DNA from: Lancefieldella rimae ATCC 49626
Lineage (GTDB): Bacteria; Actinomycetota; Coriobacteriia; Coriobacteriales; Atopobiaceae
Direction: 5' to 3'
DNA: 64,000 nucleotides
Assembly (NCBI RefSeq): GCF_000174015.1
Contig: NZ_ACFE01000002.1
Span: 399,786 to 463,785, forward strand
Shown here: piece by piece, positions 17,017 to 26,235 of the stretch
Layout of the letters: every line of letters begins with the position of its first letter
How positions within the stretch are numbered: position 1 is the stretch's first letter
Program-made: the position numbers and the translations under genes
Notes under the pieces: generated by a model
The model's input: the letters and a program-made list of their open reading frames with translations, nothing else
What the model was told of the DNA's origin: nothing
Databases searched by the model: none

Positions 17017-17796
17017 ATGGATATATCTGAGTTGGTCAAACTGCTGGGAATTATTGTGGTCATTGTCGGCTTCACGCTGAAGCTCGACTCCATTCTCACG
17101 ATTCTCATAGCGGCAGTAACAACGGCCGTGATTGCCGGCATGGATCCGATTGTATTTTTGCAGACGCTTGGTAAGAGCTTTGTCTCAACGAGAACCATGC
17201 TGATTTGCGTAGTGGTCTTTGTGCTTACGGGAACGCTTGAGCGAAACGGCCTTCGCAATGCGGCCCGCGAGCTGATGAGGCGCGTCAAGGGCGCAAGCGG
17301 TGGCATCATCATGGCAGCGTATGGCGTCTTCCGCGTTATTTTTGCCGCATTCAACGTTGGCTTTGGCGGCGTTGCCGGATTCATCAAGCCGGTCGTGATG
17401 CCGATGGCTGAGGCCGCGGACGACCCCGATGGCACGCTCATGACATCGAAGCATCGCGATGACCTCAAGGGCATGGCATCCGGTATGGAAAATGTGGCAT
17501 GGTTCTTTGGTCAGGTGCTTTTTGTGGGCTCATCAGGCATGCTGCTGGTGCAAAGTACGCTTAAGGAGCTGGGATACACCGTTGAGCTTGCGCATCTTGC
17601 GGCCATAGAAATTCCGGTGGCGCTTATCGCTGTGGCGTTTACCTCGGCATACTACATCTTCCTCGACCGTCGCTGCCAAAAGCGCGACCTTGAGGCTGCT
17701 GCTGAAAAAGCAGGAAACACGGCTGTTACCTCAGCTCTTGTCGCTGACAATGCCGCCGACAACGCTCATGCTACCGTAGAAGGAGGCGAGGCATAA
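17017..17796 (+). CDS. DUF969 family protein, predicted 5-oxoproline transporter subunit
   Basis: This 259-residue membrane protein has hydrophobic segments from the very N-terminus and a hydrophilic C-terminal tail after about residue 220. It fits the DUF969 family, which pairs with DUF979. These have been linked to transport of 5-oxoproline (pyroglutamate). The pairing here, together with the pyroglutamyl-peptidase gene 200 bases downstream, supports that link. An AAGGAGG site precedes the ATG, and the stop overlaps the DUF979 start by one base (TAATG). Function is by family and context, not by recognisable catalytic residues. Confidence 0.85.
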   Translation: MDISELVKLLGIIVVIVGFTLKLDSILTILIAAVTTAVIAGMDPIVFLQTLGKSFVSTRTMLICVVVFVLTGTLERNGLRNAARELMRRVKGASGGIIMAAYGVFRVIFAAFNVGFGGVAGFIKPVVMPMAEAADDPDGTLMTSKHRDDLKGMASGMENVAWFFGQVLFVGSSGMLLVQSTLKELGYTVELAHLAAIEIPVALIAVAFTSAYYIFLDRRCQKRDLEAAAEKAGNTAVTSALVADNAADNAHATVEGGEA

Positions 17797-18773
17797 TGGA
17801 TGCCGTTATCGCGTTTTATACCTCTACCGATCCCAAGATTACGCTCTCAACAAAATTGCTTGAAGTTGTGTTTGTGCTGATTGGCCTTGTCGCAATTTAT
17901 GCGGGCATTTCAAACTTTCGCGACAAGACCAATGCAAAGCGCATCGGTACCGGGGTATTTTGGACCATGCTCGGTCTTCTTTTTATTGTGGGCAAGTGGA
18001 TCCCTTCGGAGTGGACAGGCGTTGGCCTTATTGTTATGTTGCTTCCGGCAGTGTTCAAGCAGGTCGGACGCGGTGAAGATGTAATAAAGCCGACTGAGGA
18101 AGAAATGTCTCTGGCATATAAGAGCGTCGGAAACAAGATTTTTCTCGCGTCGTTTAGTATCGGCGTTTTTGCGCTTCTGTTTGCCTTTTTCTTCCCAAAG
18201 ATTTCAACTCTGGTCGGTTTGACCGTAGGTGTTTTTGTGGGTTGTGGAATCCTTTTGGCGATGCGCCCCGGCGTCAATACGCCTAAGCTTTTCTTGGACG
18301 ATTCAAGACGCATGCTGGATATTGTCGGACCTTTGGTTATGCTGCCGACGCTCCTCTCGATCCTTGGTGCCACTTTTACGGCGGCCGGCGTTGGGGAGGT
18401 CATTTCTCACCTTGTGGGAGCTGTCATTCCAGAGGGCAATCTGGTTGTCGGCATTATTGTCTACTGCGTTGGCATGGCGCTCTTTACCGCCATTATGGGC
18501 AACGCCTTTGCGGCAATTACCGTGCTGACGGTGGGTATTGGAGCTCCGTTTGTCCTCTCGCTGGGCGCCGACCCAACGGTTGTGGGAGCGCTTGCCTTAA
18601 CCTGTGGATTCTGTGGAACTCTTATGACGCCCATGGCTGCCAACTTCAATATTGTTCCGGTGGCAATTCTTGAGATGGACGACGAATACGGAGTCATTAA
18701 AAAGCAGGTCATCCCTGCGGTTTTCATGCTTACCGTTCAGGTTCTTATGATGATCGTTCTTGTGGCGTTTTAA
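17796..18773 (+). CDS. DUF979 family protein, predicted 5-oxoproline transporter subunit
   Basis: This 325-residue protein has nine or more hydrophobic segments and matches DUF979. It starts at the ATG sharing one base with the DUF969 stop, after AAGGAGG, so the pair is translationally coupled. Together they are expected to form a membrane carrier. A charged loop around residues 90-110 (GRGEDVIKPTEEEM) separates the first helices from the rest. The following pcp gene would release pyroglutamate from peptides inside the cell, so the module may import or export the free product. Confidence 0.85.
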   Translation: MDAVIAFYTSTDPKITLSTKLLEVVFVLIGLVAIYAGISNFRDKTNAKRIGTGVFWTMLGLLFIVGKWIPSEWTGVGLIVMLLPAVFKQVGRGEDVIKPTEEEMSLAYKSVGNKIFLASFSIGVFALLFAFFFPKISTLVGLTVGVFVGCGILLAMRPGVNTPKLFLDDSRRMLDIVGPLVMLPTLLSILGATFTAAGVGEVISHLVGAVIPEGNLVVGIIVYCVGMALFTAIMGNAFAAITVLTVGIGAPFVLSLGADPTVVGALALTCGFCGTLMTPMAANFNIVPVAILEMDDEYGVIKKQVIPAVFMLTVQVLMMIVLVAF

Positions 18774-18970
18774 GACAGACGCAGAGACGACAAGTACATC
18801 AAGGTGCGGCGAGCATGACGTGGTGCAATGGGTACGACACCGCCGGCTCGATGTGGGCGGCAAGTGAGGCGGGCGTGCAACGAACGCGATTGTGCTAACC
18901 ACGATTCGCATGTATGAAATTCGTTGTGGTGGGTACTTAGAGTACTTAACTTCGTCTTAAGGAGGTCGTT

Positions 18971-19621
18971 GTGTCAACGATTCTTGTAACTGGTTTTCAA
19001 CCTTTTGGTGGCGAGAAAATCAACCCGGCATGGGAAGCCGTCCGAGCGCTTCCGGATACCATTGCCGGTGCCAATGTAGTGAAACTTGAGATTCCTGTAG
19101 TCTTCGGCTCAGGTGCCGACGCGGTATCCGCAGCGATTGATCATATTGATCCCGATATCGTGCTTTGCGTTGGACAGGCGGGAGGTCGCGCAAAGATTAC
19201 CCCGGAGTTTGTGGGCATCAATTATCGCGACGCTCGCATTCCCGACAACGACGGCAACCAACCACATGCCGAGAAGATCGTCGAGGACGGTCCCGATGCT
19301 TATTTTGCGACACTTCCCGTTCGTGCCATGACAGAGGCAATGAATGAAGCAGGTATTCCTGCCGCTGTGTCGTATACGGCAGGTACGTATGTCTGCAACG
19401 ATGTGATGTATTCCATGTTGCATGCGCTTGCCACCAAGCACCCCAATACTCGCGGGGCTTTCCTGCACGTTCCTTTCGCAACCGAGCAGGCAACAAAGCA
19501 GCCTGCAAATACCGCAAGTCTTCCTATTGAGGTTATGACGCGTGGTCTTGAGGTTGCCTTGGCAGCCGCCGTGGAGCATGAGGTTGATACCGTCGGCGAG
19601 TCTCTCGGAACTACCCATTAA
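18971..19621 (+). CDS. pcp: Pyroglutamyl-peptidase I
   Basis: This cysteine peptidase (family C15, 216 residues) removes N-terminal pyroglutamate from peptides. Visible are TGFQPFGGEKINPAWEAV at the N-terminus, the LCVGQAGGRAKITPEFVGIN segment with the conserved Glu, the catalytic Cys in AGTYVCNDVMYSML and the catalytic His in AFLHVPF. The start is a GTG at 18971 behind AAGGAGGT. It lies 197 bases after the DUF979 gene in the same direction. The gap shows no clear terminator, so co-transcription is possible. Confidence 0.95.
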   Translation: MSTILVTGFQPFGGEKINPAWEAVRALPDTIAGANVVKLEIPVVFGSGADAVSAAIDHIDPDIVLCVGQAGGRAKITPEFVGINYRDARIPDNDGNQPHAEKIVEDGPDAYFATLPVRAMTEAMNEAGIPAAVSYTAGTYVCNDVMYSMLHALATKHPNTRGAFLHVPFATEQATKQPANTASLPIEVMTRGLEVALAAAVEHEVDTVGESLGTTH

Positions 19622-19700
19622 GTTTCGTCGAGAGGTTGTTGGTCTTTGGGGACTATCAGTTTTTGAGAGCTGCCAGTTTTTGAGGCTGACAGTCTTTGAA

Positions 19701-19885
19701 AACCACCACTAAACGAGAATTTCTGAAATCTGCCGGAAATCGACTGTTTAGTGGTGGTTTTTCCCGTAAAAACGATATTTAGTGGTGGTTTTTCTCGGAT
19801 TTGAGCGTTTAGTGGTGAATCAAATCACCACTAAACTCCCGATTTGCTATCTTTTCCGAAAAATTTGATTTGTCGGTGGTTTTTC
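19701..19885. repeat. Family B TTTAGTGGTGG array, copy 1
   Basis: The 12-mer GTTTAGTGGTGG (or its inverse) occurs at 19702 (inverse), 19746, 19777, 19807 and 19826 (inverse), with a degenerate unit near 19871. Direct units are 31 and 30 bases apart and are often followed by TTTTT. Units at 19807 and 19826 form a hairpin with 11-bp arms. No gene is seen in the gap. Confidence 0.85.
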
Positions 19886-19891
19886 AAGGCA

Positions 19892-19926
19892 ATAACCCCA
19901 CTCAGGGTTTTTTGGAGTGGGGTTAT
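19892..19926. terminator. Hairpin downstream of prs and pcp
   Basis: Perfect 12-bp arms ATAACCCCACTC (19892-19903) and GAGTGGGGTTAT (19915-19926) close a T-rich loop. It lies between the convergent pcp and prs genes and probably terminates one or both, although no long T-run follows. Confidence 0.65.
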
Positions 19927-19968
19927 CTTGGCTAAAAAGATCCTGAGAGACGTTCTTCTCGCGATCTC

Positions 19969-20964
19969 TTACAGATTCAAGTCGCCACCAAAGATGTCGG
20001 AAACGGGACGATCCGTATAGACGGCATAGATGGCTTCTGCAAGTTCATTTGCGACGGTGATGGTCCTGATTTTTGAGCCCGGCTGGTTTGCTGCCGCACA
20101 AGGAATAGCGTCGGTTACTACGCACTCCTCGATAGGGGCTTCATTCAGACGCTCAATGGCAGGTCCCGAGAAGATGCCGTGGGTTGCGCAGACATAGATA
20201 TCTCCCGCGCCCATTTCTTTGAGCTTTAAGACGGAAGCGCAGAGAGTTCCTGCGGTATCAATCATGTCGTCGTTGACGATGCAGGTTTTACCGGTGATGT
20301 CGCCGATGATACCCATGACGGCCGACTCGTTGTGACGAGGACGGCTCTTGTGGGCGATGGCAAGGCCGCAGTCAAGGTAATCGGAAAGCTTTTTAGCCGC
20401 CTTCGCGCGACCCATATCGGGAGAGACAACGACGGTGTTTTCCCAGTCAAACGGCTTTTTCTTGAAGTAGTCGCCCAAAAGATACAGCGCCGTAAGGTGT
20501 GAGACAGGAACGTCAAAGAAGCCCTGAATCTGACCCTGGTGCAGATCGAGCGTGATAACGCGATCAACACCGGCCTCTTCAAGTAAATTTGCCATGAGAC
20601 GTGCGGTGATAGGCTCACGAGCGGCGGCTTTGCGGTCTTGACGCGCATAGGCGTAGTGGGGAATAACGGCGGTGAAGTTCTTTGCGGAAGCTCTCTTGGC
20701 GGCATCGGCAACGATCAAGGTTTCCATAACCAGGTCGTTGACGTTTTTGCCCGCAAGCGTTTGGATGAAGAAGACCTCATCGCCACGGACAGACTCGTCA
20801 AAGCGGGCATAGATTTCGCCGTTGGCAAATTTTTCCAGCAACAAACCGGAGAGTTCAAGATGAAGGATTTCAGCAACTTTGCGGGCAAGTTCTGGGTTTC
20901 CTGTACCACAATACAGTTTAATGTTCTTCTCGACATTAAGCGGTTCACACAGTTGCTCGAACAT
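19969..20964 (-). CDS. prs: Ribose-phosphate pyrophosphokinase (PRPP synthetase)
   Basis: It makes PRPP from ribose 5-phosphate and ATP, feeding nucleotide, His, Trp and NAD synthesis in the cytoplasm. Length is 331 residues. Motifs seen are YCGTGNPELA at the N-terminus, YARQDRKAAAREPITA (ATP/flexible loop), DLHQGQIQGFFDVPVSHL, VVSPDMGRAKAAK and the PRPP loop VNDDMIDTAGTL. Some usual residues are changed: the start of the family normally reads FSGxxN, here YCGTGN. The ATG directly abuts the glmU stop, so it is translated as an operon with glmU, a conserved arrangement in Gram-positive bacteria. Confidence 0.95.
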   Translation of the reverse strand: MFEQLCEPLNVEKNIKLYCGTGNPELARKVAEILHLELSGLLLEKFANGEIYARFDESVRGDEVFFIQTLAGKNVNDLVMETLIVADAAKRASAKNFTAVIPHYAYARQDRKAAAREPITARLMANLLEEAGVDRVITLDLHQGQIQGFFDVPVSHLTALYLLGDYFKKKPFDWENTVVVSPDMGRAKAAKKLSDYLDCGLAIAHKSRPRHNESAVMGIIGDITGKTCIVNDDMIDTAGTLCASVLKLKEMGAGDIYVCATHGIFSGPAIERLNEAPIEECVVTDAIPCAAANQPGSKIRTITVANELAEAIYAVYTDRPVSDIFGGDLNL

Positions 20965-22356
20965 TTAATCCTCTTTCTCCTCGAGCTTTGCGCGCCTTGT
21001 GGCGGCATATCCTTCAACAATACGCTGTTCTGTGCGCTCAAGTGCAAGAGCGTCTGCGGGAACATCCTGAGTGATGCAGGAGCTTGCGCCTACCAGTGCA
21101 CCGTCTCCAATGGTGACAGGAGCCACCATCATGGTATCGGATCCAATGAACACGTGGTTGCCGATGGTGGTATGGAATTTGTGATAGCCGTCATAATTGC
21201 AGGTAATAGAGCCGGCGCCTACGTTAACGCCTTCACCCATGGTTGTGTCGCCAATGTAGGAAAGGTGAGGCACCTTAGAGCCCGCACCGATGGTGGAGTT
21301 TTTGATCTCTACATGGGTTCCCGCTTTTGCGTGTGGCATGAGGTGCGCTCCCGGGCGCAGATACGCACGGGGCCCGCAGGTGGCGCCATCTTCAATAATC
21401 GCGGAAAGTGCAACTGTTTCATCAACAACGCAACCGTTTCCGACACGCGTGTCGGTGAGGCGCGTATTCGGCCCGATAACGCAATCGGACCCGACATGCG
21501 TTGACCCAAAGAGCATGGTCATCGGAAGAATTTCCGTATCCTGGCCCACGGTAACGTCTGCGCCAATCCAGACCGTAGACGGATCGAGCATCGTGACACC
21601 TTCTGCCATCAGGCGCTCGTTGATCCGTTCCTGCATAACGCGGGTGGCGACGGCAAGTTGCGCGCGGGAATTGATACCCAAAGCTTCGCGGTAATCGTCA
21701 ACGTGCACGGCAGATACCGGCTCACCTTGGCTGACGTATATGCCGACCATATCGGTGATGTAGTATTCGCCCTGTACGTTGTCATGGGCGAGAAGATCGA
21801 TGTTTTTTGTAAGGCGACTGCCACAGAAACAATAAACGCCGACGTTGCATTCTGTCTCGTGTATACGCTGTTCCGGCGTGGCATCTTTGTGCTCGACAAT
21901 GCCGCTTACACGACCGTCTGAAAAAACAACGCGACCGTATCCCGTGGGATCCGGTGGCGTCATGGTAAGGAGCGTGCAAGCGTTGTGATGCGCGCGGGTT
22001 TCATCAAGAAGAGCCGTAATCGTTTCCGGGCGCAGGAGAGGAGCATCGCCATTAATGACAACGACAGGTCCACTGAAGCCGCCAACGGCATCGCGGACCA
22101 CCCGAACCGCATGACCGGTACCTAGGCGCTCGCGCTGCTCGACATACTCAATTGCGTCAAAACCAGCAAGCGCGTCTTTAATCTCATCGGCATGATTTCC
22201 CACAACAACAATCGTGCGCTCAGCGCCTGCGGCTTGAGCGGCACGGACAGTCCACCAAACGATGGGCTTATCGAGTAGGTTGTGTACTACCTTAGGGTGA
22301 CGGGACTTCATGCGCGTTCCCTCGCCTGCAGCGAGGACAATCGCAGTAAGTGGCAT
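20965..22356 (-). CDS. glmU: Bifunctional GlmU: GlcNAc-1-P uridyltransferase / GlcN-1-P acetyltransferase
   Basis: It makes UDP-GlcNAc for cell-wall synthesis. The N-terminal domain has LAAGEGTRMKSRHPKVVH (residues 8-25) and the nucleotide/metal site INGDAPLL. The C-terminal left-handed beta helix shows hexapeptide repeats ending in GVNVGAGSITCNYDG, with the catalytic His in a preceding coil. The start is the ATG at 22356, seven bases after TTGGAGG. The frame extends five codons upstream, but that would place the ribosome site inside the gene. 463 residues is normal. prs follows with no gap. Confidence 0.95.
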   Translation of the reverse strand: MPLTAIVLAAGEGTRMKSRHPKVVHNLLDKPIVWWTVRAAQAAGAERTIVVVGNHADEIKDALAGFDAIEYVEQRERLGTGHAVRVVRDAVGGFSGPVVVINGDAPLLRPETITALLDETRAHHNACTLLTMTPPDPTGYGRVVFSDGRVSGIVEHKDATPEQRIHETECNVGVYCFCGSRLTKNIDLLAHDNVQGEYYITDMVGIYVSQGEPVSAVHVDDYREALGINSRAQLAVATRVMQERINERLMAEGVTMLDPSTVWIGADVTVGQDTEILPMTMLFGSTHVGSDCVIGPNTRLTDTRVGNGCVVDETVALSAIIEDGATCGPRAYLRPGAHLMPHAKAGTHVEIKNSTIGAGSKVPHLSYIGDTTMGEGVNVGAGSITCNYDGYHKFHTTIGNHVFIGSDTMMVAPVTIGDGALVGASSCITQDVPADALALERTEQRIVEGYAATRRAKLEEKED

Positions 22357-22441
22357 GTGAAAAGCCTCCAAGCATACAGTATGCGTTGACGCGGGAGTAT
22401 TGCGTCCGTGTCCCTTACGCAGTCATCATATCAAACGAGAA

Positions 22442-22516
22442 TGGCTGGGATAGTAGGACTCGAACCCACATTCCAGGCACCAAAAACCCGTGTCCTAACC
22501 GTTGGACGATATCCCA
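22442..22516 (-). tRNA. tRNA-Gln (anticodon TTG)
   Basis: The minus strand folds with acceptor TGGGATA/TATCCCA, discriminator G and an encoded CCA. The T-arm includes GGTTCGAGTCC. The anticodon stem CGGGT/GCCTG has wobble pairs and encloses loop TTTTGGT, giving anticodon TTG. Length is 75 bases. Confidence 0.93.
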
Positions 22517-22576
22517 ATGTACTCGCTACGTTGGATGTCAGCGTCCTCGTCAAAAAATGACTGACTTAAGAGTGTA

Positions 22577-23506
22577 TCAGCTATGGGCGGCAAATGCGCC
22601 ACAAATTGCATCTAATACAAGAACTGCAAAAGTTTGTGCGTCTGCGAGGGTAAATGAACCGTTCGCCGATGCCTTTTCGGGAAGCGAAACGCGCACAATC
22701 CGAGGGGATCCCTCTGCCGATTGAAACGCAGTGCGAAGGCGTATCGGGAGCGTTTCATTTTCATCCATACTTACGCTGCCGATAACAACCTTGCCTCGCG
22801 CCGGTTTGACGGGAGCAGGTTGTGAGGTAATGGCGAGAATCGCATCCGCGTGTGTGGGCGTTTTGATGGAGTCCACCAGCTCGATGCCCGACGCTTCGGA
22901 GGTTGCCGTTGCAAGGTTCACCACGCGTCCCGCAACGTTTCTGGCAATGGGGTCTTCTCCTGTGATGGCAAGCTTGATGGTCTCCAGTACGTTTGCGGCT
23001 CGTGCAAAACCCATGCCGCCTTGGGGATGCGGGCCTTTTGCCTGCTTGCCGGACCAGACATGACGCAGGCGCTCGATGGCGTCCAAGGTGTCTTGAAAGG
23101 CCATGCCATCGGCAAGTTCGCCGACGCTTTCTTGAAAGAGCTTTACGGCAGCCTCCGTGTGGACACCGTACTGGCCATCCGGTTTGCCGCAGGAAAATCC
23201 CAGGATGTTCAGGCGTTCTTGAAGCTGACGCACGTCATTGCCGTGAAAGTTTGGCAGCCGCAGATACAGCGTGCGATCTCCAAGTTGATAGCTTTCATCG
23301 ACAAGCAGCATCCATGTGGCGGTGTCAACGTCTTCACCAAGCGAAAGATCATGGTCAAGACGGAACCGAGCAACGGCTTTGGCGGTGGAAGGACCATAGG
23401 TGTTCTTCTCGCGTTCAGAGTCGTCGATGACGTAGTCGAGCCGTACCAATCGCTCCTGAATATCTTCAACGGCAGCGCCGGTGCTACCGGGTGTAATAGG
23501 ATCCAT
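22577..23506 (-). CDS. Peptidoglycan-binding domain protein, CwlM-like with degenerate amidase region
   Basis: This 309-residue protein has two N-terminal PG_binding_1 repeats (about residues 8-70 and 85-150; GSTGAAVEDIQERL and GNDVRQLQERLNILGF). The C-terminal half has the size and position of an Amidase_3 domain, but I cannot find the usual zinc-binding His/Glu set. This fits CwlM-like actinobacterial proteins, which act as cytoplasmic or envelope regulators of peptidoglycan synthesis rather than hydrolases. There is no signal peptide. It sits ten bases downstream of the polyprenyl synthase gene, within a wall/lipid-carrier operon. Confidence 0.75.
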   Translation of the reverse strand: MDPITPGSTGAAVEDIQERLVRLDYVIDDSEREKNTYGPSTAKAVARFRLDHDLSLGEDVDTATWMLLVDESYQLGDRTLYLRLPNFHGNDVRQLQERLNILGFSCGKPDGQYGVHTEAAVKLFQESVGELADGMAFQDTLDAIERLRHVWSGKQAKGPHPQGGMGFARAANVLETIKLAITGEDPIARNVAGRVVNLATATSEASGIELVDSIKTPTHADAILAITSQPAPVKPARGKVVIGSVSMDENETLPIRLRTAFQSAEGSPRIVRVSLPEKASANGSFTLADAQTFAVLVLDAICGAFAAHS

Positions 23507-23515
23507 GGTGTTTAG

Positions 23516-24613
23516 TTACCTCTCCCGATTCACAAAAAAGTCGGCCATTGAAAGCAAGGTGTCACGTGCTTCAGCGTCAAACGGAGCTTCTTCCAAATAT
23601 CCTTTTGCCTCGGCTATCAGCGTCTGGGCGTAGGCACGGACATCGTCGACTGCTCCGGTGGACACAATGAGTTCAACGGCCTCCTCTAACAGTATAGGGT
23701 CATTTGTCTTTGACGACAAAAGAGAGATGAGTTTTTTATAAGAAGCCTTGGCAGCCGCAGCGTCTGGTGTGTTGTCCTTTGCGTTGGCGAGAAGCACCTC
23801 AATCGCTTTGACCACCAAAAGAGTGCGCTTGCCTTCTGTGATATCGGAGCGAAAATCTTTGCCCTGAGTCTTGGCATCGCCGACGAGGTTTAGCAGGTCG
23901 TCTTGAAGCTGAAACGCAAGCCCCGCTTTGAGACCAAAAGCCTTGAGTGCCGAGCGTTGCTCTGCAGTGCCTCCACCCACGATGGCACCGCAAAGAAGCG
24001 GATATGCCGCCGAGTAGTAGGCTGTTTTTGACGTTGCCATAAAAAGATACTCATCGGGGGTAATGTCCCAGCGATTCTCCTGCGTCCATCCAAGATCAAG
24101 CGCTTGACCTTCAAGAGTGTGTTCCTGCATGGAGATAAGAGCGTCGATAAGGCGCAGCCGCGTTGCTTCGTCATACGTATTGCCGTGACATATGCGTCCT
24201 ATGGTATGCACAAGGGCGGCGTCACCGACATTGATAGCAAGTCCGGTTCCAAGTCGGCGATACAGACAGGGCTCGCCTCGTCTCAGCTCAGATTTATCGG
24301 CAATATCATCGTGAATCAGTGCGGCTGATTGAAAGTCTTCGATTGCACAGGCGACCGGTAGGGCTGCTTCAACGTCCCCGTGAACCGCTTGCGTGGCGAG
24401 AAGCACCAGTGCAGGTCGTACGCGCTTGCCGCCCGTGGCGGAAAATCCGCGTAAGGGCTGGTACAGATAGGTGTTCAGGTCGGCGACGACAGAATTGCAC
24501 GCAGCCGGTTCGGCCTCTTGGAGGTGCTTTTGCGATACGGGAATAGGAAGTCCAGCGTCCAGTTCCTTCTCGACACGAGGCCTGACGGATGTGAGATAGT
24601 CGATAAAGTCCAC
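23516..24613 (-). CDS. Trans-polyprenyl diphosphate synthase (farnesyl/geranylgeranyl type)
   Basis: It condenses isopentenyl diphosphate with allylic diphosphates. The first Asp-rich motif is LIHDDIADKSELRRGEP and the second LQDDLLNLVGDAKTQGKD; GGKRVRPALVLLA lies at about residue 60. 365 residues includes a somewhat long N-terminus. The start is a GTG at 24613 preceded by AAGGGAT. It lies between galE (30 bases upstream) and the CwlM-like gene (ten bases downstream). Product chain length cannot be read safely from sequence; C15-C20 for lipid carriers or quinones is likely. Confidence 0.9.
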   Translation of the reverse strand: MDFIDYLTSVRPRVEKELDAGLPIPVSQKHLQEAEPAACNSVVADLNTYLYQPLRGFSATGGKRVRPALVLLATQAVHGDVEAALPVACAIEDFQSAALIHDDIADKSELRRGEPCLYRRLGTGLAINVGDAALVHTIGRICHGNTYDEATRLRLIDALISMQEHTLEGQALDLGWTQENRWDITPDEYLFMATSKTAYYSAAYPLLCGAIVGGGTAEQRSALKAFGLKAGLAFQLQDDLLNLVGDAKTQGKDFRSDITEGKRTLLVVKAIEVLLANAKDNTPDAAAAKASYKKLISLLSSKTNDPILLEEAVELIVSTGAVDDVRAYAQTLIAEAKGYLEEAPFDAEARDTLLSMADFFVNRER

Positions 24614-24643
24614 GATAATCCCTTGCTGCTTGAGGTGCGAGCG

Positions 24644-25699
24644 TTAGCCGCGGTATCCGTTAGGGTTCATGGACTGCCACTTCCACGAGTCTCGGCACAT
24701 GTCATCAAGATTGTATTGAGCGGTCCAGCCGAGTTCTTTCGCCGCCTTGGAGCAATCGGCGTAGTTGGCGTCTACGTCTCCCGCGCGGCGCGGGTCAATA
24801 ACGTAGGGGATATCCTTGCCACATGCGCGGGAGAAAGCCTTGATGATATCAAGGACCGAGCTTCCGACGCCGGTACCGAGGTTGAAGATCTCAACACCCT
24901 CGCGACCGTTCATCCATGTAAGTGCTGCAACGTGGCCGGTTCCCAGGTCGCAGACGTGGATGTAGTCGCGCACGCCGGTGCCGTCCGGGGTGTTGTAGTC
25001 GTTGCCAAAGACATGAACGGCCTCTCGCTTGCCAATGGCGGTTTGAGCCACGTAAGGAACCAAGTTGTTGGGAATGCCCGTAGGATCTTCGCCGATAAGT
25101 CCGGACTGGTGTGCGCCGATGGGATTGAAGTAGCGGAGCAGGACAACGTTCCATGTGGGATCTGCGGTATGCACATCGGTGAGGATCTGCTCAATCATCC
25201 ATTTTGTCCAGCCGTATGGGTTGGTAGCAGGCTTTTTGGGGCTCTCTTCAGTCAGGGGCAGCGTGTCAGGATCGCCATAGACGGTTGCCGAGCTGGAGAA
25301 GATGATGGATTTGCAATCGTGTGCACGCATCACGTCCAGCAAGGTGAGCGTGGAGCCGAGGTTATTGGAGTAGTACTCAATCGGTTTAGTAACGGATTCC
25401 CCAACGGCCTTGAAGCCCGCAAAATGAATAACGCGGTCGACATGGTGGGAATCAAAGATACGATTGAGCTCCGAGCGATTGTTGACATCGGCTTTGTAAA
25501 ACGTCAGACGCTCGGCATTCTTCTCGCCTACAATGGTTTTAATGCGGTCGATGACTTTTTCTGATGCGTTGGAAAGATCGTCAACGATGATTGCTTCGTA
25601 GCCGCAATTGAGCAGCTCAACCACCGTATGGCTGCCAATGAATCCGGCGCCTCCGGTAACGAGGACGCAGGTGTCTTTCGGATCTTTCTTCTGGCTCAT
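24644..25699 (-). CDS. galE: UDP-glucose 4-epimerase
   Basis: This extended SDR interconverts UDP-glucose and UDP-galactose. It has the NAD motif TGGAGFIGSHTVVELL near residue 15, catalytic Ser/Thr in FSSSATVYGDP, Tyr-x3-Lys in YGWTKWMIE and the substrate segment YFNPIGAHQSGLIGEDP. At 351 residues it is typical. The start has AAGGGG upstream. It is the first gene of a minus-strand operon with the polyprenyl synthase and CwlM-like genes. Confidence 0.95.
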   Translation of the reverse strand: MSQKKDPKDTCVLVTGGAGFIGSHTVVELLNCGYEAIIVDDLSNASEKVIDRIKTIVGEKNAERLTFYKADVNNRSELNRIFDSHHVDRVIHFAGFKAVGESVTKPIEYYSNNLGSTLTLLDVMRAHDCKSIIFSSSATVYGDPDTLPLTEESPKKPATNPYGWTKWMIEQILTDVHTADPTWNVVLLRYFNPIGAHQSGLIGEDPTGIPNNLVPYVAQTAIGKREAVHVFGNDYNTPDGTGVRDYIHVCDLGTGHVAALTWMNGREGVEIFNLGTGVGSSVLDIIKAFSRACGKDIPYVIDPRRAGDVDANYADCSKAAKELGWTAQYNLDDMCRDSWKWQSMNPNGYRG

Positions 25700-26004
25700 A
25701 CGAGACCCCTTCTGTGACGGCGCGAGCGGTTTTTGTGATGCACAAGGCTGCTGCGCGTAATTTTTCTACTAGTAAGTATAAGGCTTTGCGCAGAATGAAG
25801 CTGTGCTCGGGTCGGCCTCAAGTAATTCAAATCGCGCTACTTTGAGCGTGTATGCGTGTGTAGTCTATGTGTGGGCCGCGTACACGTGGGCCGCACTTCT
25901 TGATCGTGCCTGATGCTGGAAACCAGACGGCGTGGGCTGTACACGCATGAGCCACACAGGCACGGACTGCGAGTGGGGGGGTCAACGGCAGTGGTCCCGA
26001 AGGA

Positions 26005-26124
26005 GCTGCCGGAAATGTACCAAGTTGGGCTATATTAACCAAACTTGCTGTAAGTATGGTTAATATAGCCACATTTGCTGCAAGTATGGCAGGCTAGAGC
26101 CAAACTTGGTGCGTTTTTGGCAGC
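26005..26124. repeat. Family A palindromic array, copy 2
   Basis: The left end is GCTGCCGGAAATGTACCAAG, the right end in reverse complement GCTGCCAAAAACGCACCAAG. Internal units ACTTGCTGTAAGT and ATTTGCTGCAAGT start 30 bases apart, and the right end follows 31 bases later. It lies 112 bases beyond the 3' end of the nuclease-like gene. The 300 bases to its left (25700-26004), up to galE, contain no gene that I can support. Confidence 0.85.
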
Positions 26125-26235
26125 ACACTATCAGCAGCACAACTCAGCAGCGCGCTACTTGCCATCACTACTCGGCAATACTATCAGCAACACTACCGGT
26201 AGCACTAAAGACTTTTCGGATTGCAGCACATAATT

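Noticed and set aside
24518..25564. 348-codon plus-strand frame opposite galE
   Set aside because: Antisense to a strongly conserved gene; its long open frame comes from codon bias of galE.
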